A stretch of 64,000 nucleotides of DNA, from assembly GCA_036388895.1 (NCBI GenBank), contig DASVQY010000006.1, forward strand, positions 48,048 through 112,047, given 5' to 3'. This DNA comes from SXVE01 sp036388895 (GTDB lineage: Bacteria; Acidobacteriota; Blastocatellia; Pyrinomonadales; Pyrinomonadaceae). The translations under genes were made by a program, and so were the position numbers. Below the pieces are notes generated by a model that worked only from the letters and a program-made list of their open reading frames with translations, had not been told where the DNA came from and ran no database searches. This document shows, in pieces, positions 61,649 to 64,000 of the stretch. Numbering within the stretch: position 1 is the first letter of the stretch; each line of letters begins with the position of its first letter.

Positions 61649-61667
61649 TCTTTTGCGAATCCCAAAG

Positions 61668-62552
61668 TTAAAAAATTTTAGAGAGTTTTGTTTTTGGAGT
61701 ATTATTAGGAACAAGCCATAACTCGACTGATCTGGCAATAAATGCCGGACCTGTTAAATCATCAGATTCTGATATTTGCACATCTGGTTTGGACAATAAA
61801 CTATATCCACGTCCAAGAGCGATTATTCTTGATGGGTTTATACGATGCTTGTTTATTAAATGCCTTCTTTCTCCATTAGCTATCTTTTGGTCTGTTCCTA
61901 ACGGGTCACTTAGTTTTCGGCTTCTCACCTGAATGTATTTTCGTTTTCCATCTGACATCTTTTTTCCGAAAGGCTTATATTCATAGACGCCTTGGGCACG
62001 AGCAATAATATACAAACTTAAATTTGTCCTTTGTTTCAGTAATTCCGCAACTTTGCCTAAACGTGTAAATTCATCTTCAAAACTGCCATCCCAAACATCC
62101 CACTCACCTTCGTTAGGAAACCTAATTGTATATCTATCAAACTGAGTTACCTGATTTGCAGGAATTTTCTCTGATGAAAAATCACAGGTTGGATGAGGCG
62201 GCTTCGCGCCATCAGGAACAAGCCAAATTTCAGTTTGCTGCTTCTCCTGACAGTCTCCACTGATTGCAACAACGCGTTTTGCATCTATACGTCGGTGATT
62301 TACAAGGTAATTCCTCAACCGATTCGCATACCTATGCGGAATCCCGGCATATTTTTCGTGCCCTGCAACAATAATATATATCCTAAAATTTGGAGTTTCT
62401 ATTAAGGTGGAAGCTGCTGCATCCGCTATAGCGATAGCCTCGGCATAATAACTCTGATCAAAGACAGCAAATCTTGTTGCCTCTTTTGTTTGCGCCAAAC
62501 AAGGAACAAAAAGCAGTATAAAAAGAATTAGTAGAAGTAAGACTTGTTTCAT
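61668..62552 (-). CDS. secreted protein with two OmpA-C-like domains
   Basis: A 294-residue exported protein with signal peptide residues 1-21 (LLLLILFILLFVPCLAQ). Two similar segments, RLRNYLVNHRRIDAKRVVAISGDCQEKQQTEIWLVP and RRHLINKHRINPSRIIALGRGY...RSVELWLVP, resemble the end of OmpA-like domains, where a lysine/arginine and RV(V/I) lie before the EIWLVP strand. No membrane barrel is present. It lies between copies 10 and 11. Confidence 0.7.
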   Translation of the reverse strand: MKQVLLLLILFILLFVPCLAQTKEATRFAVFDQSYYAEAIAIADAAASTLIETPNFRIYIIVAGHEKYAGIPHRYANRLRNYLVNHRRIDAKRVVAISGDCQEKQQTEIWLVPDGAKPPHPTCDFSSEKIPANQVTQFDRYTIRFPNEGEWDVWDGSFEDEFTRLGKVAELLKQRTNLSLYIIARAQGVYEYKPFGKKMSDGKRKYIQVRSRKLSDPLGTDQKIANGERRHLINKHRINPSRIIALGRGYSLLSKPDVQISESDDLTGPAFIARSVELWLVPNNTPKTKLSKIF

Positions 62553-62573
62553 ATTCGTGAGATGCTTTAATTA

Positions 62574-62599
62574 GTCTCAAAAAGGGTGGTTTATGACAC
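62574..62599. repeat. array repeat copy 11
   Basis: GTCTCAAAAA, core GGGTGG, TTTATGACAC. Three bp from the stop codon of the next gene. Confidence 0.88.
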
Positions 62600-62602
62600 T
62601 GT

Positions 62603-63172
62603 TTAATTTGGAATACTAAGAGAATTGAAATAAACAAGGTGATTCGGTTCACCTTCATCTTCCCATTCATAGATGAAAGGAATTTTTATTGAGAGACCTT
62701 TTTCTAAATGCTCTTTTGGAAGAGCAAACTTCATTTGTTTCCCAGACTTTACTTCAAATAACTGACAGGTATCACCAGTGTTATAGCCAATTGGAATATC
62801 AATGTTTGGTCTTTCATCAGTAATACTTACTGGATTAAGCACAACGTCATACTTTAATCCTAATACAGTATCATCGCTATACGGAATAAACTGTCCATTT
62901 TTATTTGGGATGCCGAACCCGCAAACTTTAATGGAGTAGCGCATATTATTATGCAATCGCAACAAAACCCCCTCACCACTTTCATCCTCTCGTAAAGGCG
63001 TCCACTTTCCCAATTTGTCAAAAGTTATATAAATGCTCGGGTGTTTTTTATCTACCTTAATACTGCTTTGAGTTTTGGAAATGTCAGTTACTTTTGATTT
63101 AGTATTTCTTTTTTGACTGAAACAGGGGTTTACAAAAAAAGTGAAAATAACTAACAAAAAAATTACTCTCAT
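62603..63172 (-). CDS. secreted hypothetical protein (family A, paralogue of the next module)
   Basis: A 189-residue exported protein, start ATG 63172 (signal peptide MRVIFLLVIFTFFVNPCFSQ). Shared features with the next gene: SIYITFDKLGKWTPLREDESGEGVLLRLHNNMRYSI, IPIGYNTGDTCQLFEVKSGKQMKFALPKEHLEKGLSIKIPF. Function unknown; no catalytic motif is evident. A TTG at 63217 lies in repeat copy 12 and is rejected. Confidence 0.72.
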   Translation of the reverse strand: MRVIFLLVIFTFFVNPCFSQKRNTKSKVTDISKTQSSIKVDKKHPSIYITFDKLGKWTPLREDESGEGVLLRLHNNMRYSIKVCGFGIPNKNGQFIPYSDDTVLGLKYDVVLNPVSITDERPNIDIPIGYNTGDTCQLFEVKSGKQMKFALPKEHLEKGLSIKIPFIYEWEDEGEPNHLVYFNSLSIPN

Positions 63173-63210
63173 AAATTCTATGATGCAGTTAATCGAAGTT
63201 TCGATTTTAT

Positions 63211-63236
63211 GTCTCAAAAAGGGTCGTTTATGGGAC
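63211..63236. repeat. array repeat copy 12
   Basis: GTCTCAAAAA, core GGGTCG, TTTATGGGAC. Confidence 0.9.
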
Positions 63237-63272
63237 TCCTGTTTTAACGACTAAAACCTCTTAATTAGAAAG

Positions 63273-63791
63273 TTAGTAATTTCCGAAAGTAACAAAATGT
63301 GTTGTTCCTTCATAAATGTCTTTCTTCCAATCTCCTGTCCATCCATAATGAAATCGAACTTTTATAAATAATCCTTTCCCAATATGTTCACTTGGTAAAC
63401 TGAATAATAAATTCTTTCCAGACAGCAAAGTAAAAACCTCACAATCATCTATTCGCCCATAACCAGCAGGTATTTGTTCTTTTTCTTGAGATATAGCAAT
63501 TCTTTCTACATCGTAGAAAAGTCCTTTATTGCCATACTTTTTATCAACATCAAACACACAGAGAAAAAGGTTTAGTTTAGTGTTGTTATGTAACCGTAAC
63601 CAGGTTCTATTGTTACTCTCGCCTTCAAACAACGCCTTTTGTTTTCCGCTATGGTCAAAAGAAATATAAACGCTCGGTTTAGTTTCAGTTACTTTTAGAG
63701 AAATAGACTTTGCACTTTGAGCGTAAACAGGAAAAAGCAATCCACAAATAATTAACAAAGTAAGTAGGGAAATTAAGTGTGAGACGCTCAT
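63273..63791 (-). CDS. secreted hypothetical protein (family A, second paralogue)
   Basis: A 172-residue exported protein, start ATG 63791 with signal peptide ending VYAQS. It shares with the previous module the sequence PSVYISFDHSGKQKALFEGES, WLRLHNNTKLNLFLCVFDV, PAGYGRIDDCEVFTLLSGKNLLFSLPSEHIGKGLFIKVRFHYGW. So two adjacent modules hold diverged copies of one gene. Function unknown. Confidence 0.72.
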   Translation of the reverse strand: MSVSHLISLLTLLIICGLLFPVYAQSAKSISLKVTETKPSVYISFDHSGKQKALFEGESNNRTWLRLHNNTKLNLFLCVFDVDKKYGNKGLFYDVERIAISQEKEQIPAGYGRIDDCEVFTLLSGKNLLFSLPSEHIGKGLFIKVRFHYGWTGDWKKDIYEGTTHFVTFGNY

Positions 63792-63852
63792 TATAGTTTT
63801 AGATTCCAAATATTGAGAATTGTTCCCTGGATTTGAATATTACTGATTTAAT

Positions 63853-63878
63853 GTGTCAAAAAGGGTCGTTTATGAGAC
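63853..63878. repeat. array repeat copy 13
   Basis: GTGTCAAAAA, core GGGTCG, TTTATGAGAC. The array probably continues past the right edge. Confidence 0.9.
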
Positions 63879-63930
63879 AACAGATATCTCGCCTCTTGCT
63901 GATGTGCCTTTTATTGCTCGTCGATGAAAT

Positions 63931-64000
63931 TCAAGAAAGGCTTTCGCTACTAAACAAAAAAGAAGCTATAACCGCTAGAATATGCACAACCGAAATCTTA
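63931..64000 (-). CDS. possible 3' end of a further array gene (partial)
   Basis: On the minus strand a frame enters from the right edge and ends at a TGA (63931-63933), 52 bp before repeat copy 13. The visible residues include a hydrophobic VVHILAVIASFLF, like a signal peptide or membrane helix. Too short for a confident call; position and orientation agree with the array pattern. Confidence 0.3.
   Translation of the reverse strand, partial: KISVVHILAVIASFLFSSESLS

Noticed and set aside
56089..63878. CRISPR array
   Set aside because: Spacing between repeats runs from 47 to over 1000 bp and the intervals contain complete genes with their own ribosome binding sites and signal peptides.
56089..63878. 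Classical integron with attC sites
   Set aside because: The conserved unit stops after about 26-28 bp. No RYYYAAC and GTTRRRY box pair is kept at repeats, and no IntI gene is in the window. GTTAGAT near 58160 and GTTAAGT near 59166 fit the box but are isolated.

Overview
The window looks like chromosome from a Gram-negative bacterium of the Acidobacteriota, most likely of the Blastocatellia/Pyrinomonadales type. This is an inference from gene content and protein style (FG-GAP proteins with repeated FRPSNGTWYI blocks, TPR-TonB_C proteins, OmpA-like RIDAKRV/EIWLVP proteins, a Wza/Wzc export system). No rRNA or taxonomic marker is present to prove it. AT content is visibly higher in the first 7.3 kb and the last 8 kb than in the middle.

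Region 1 (1-7.4 kb) is accessory DNA. It starts with a patatin-like phospholipase that runs off the left edge and resembles CapV of CBASS anti-phage systems. An XRE regulator lies just upstream in the same direction, and a perfect 26-bp palindrome overlaps a promoter next to it. A TPR protein follows, then a compact Tn7-like transposition operon (tnsA-tnsB-tnsC-tniQ) whose last codons lie in one of two tandem 17-bp repeats. No TnsD, TnsE or Cas genes are visible.

Region 2 (7.4-19.1 kb) is core genome: parA-parB, a bifunctional-nuclease-domain protein, miaB, dnaE, accA, ssb, a PQQ-type beta-propeller protein, a YdcH-like protein, rimI and tsaB. A perfect 22-bp-stem bidirectional terminator separates accA from ssb.

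Region 3 (19.1-49.6 kb) is a large surface-polysaccharide locus. It opens with a nucleotidyltransferase, a PqqD-domain protein with an internal Tat-like segment and a Cys-rich tail, and an HPr-kinase-like protein. Then come a WecA-type initiating transferase, epimerases and glycosyltransferases, and a trio (4,6-dehydratase, RmlD-like reductase, WecB-like 2-epimerase) fitting synthesis of UDP-L-RhaNAc/L-QuiNAc or L-FucNAc-type sugars. ADP-heptose genes follow (RfaE1 kinase and an unusual RfaE2-GmhA fusion), then Wzy polymerase, Wzx flippase, a GDP-mannose 3,5-epimerase homologue, and a Wzc tyrosine autokinase with Wza exporter. Together this is a Wzx/Wzy-dependent capsule or exopolysaccharide pathway.

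Region 4 (49.8-55.8 kb) is core again: mutS, nagZ, a peptide-type ABC substrate-binding lipoprotein, tRNA-Gly(GCC) and tRNA-Cys(GCA).

Region 5 (55.9-64 kb) is the most unusual part. Twelve small genes, all on the minus strand and mostly hypothetical, secreted or immunity-like (one is a barstar homologue), are separated by 13 copies of a 26-bp imperfect palindrome. Each copy has about 10-bp inverted arms around a conserved asymmetric 6-bp core (GGGTCG). Genes fit tightly between repeats. The layout is that of a gene-cassette array, but the repeats lack the GTTRRRY/RYYYAAC boxes and length of integron attC sites. Their arm-core-arm geometry resembles the core sites of Xer-type tyrosine recombinases. 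No recombinase gene is in the window, so mobility is a hypothesis.
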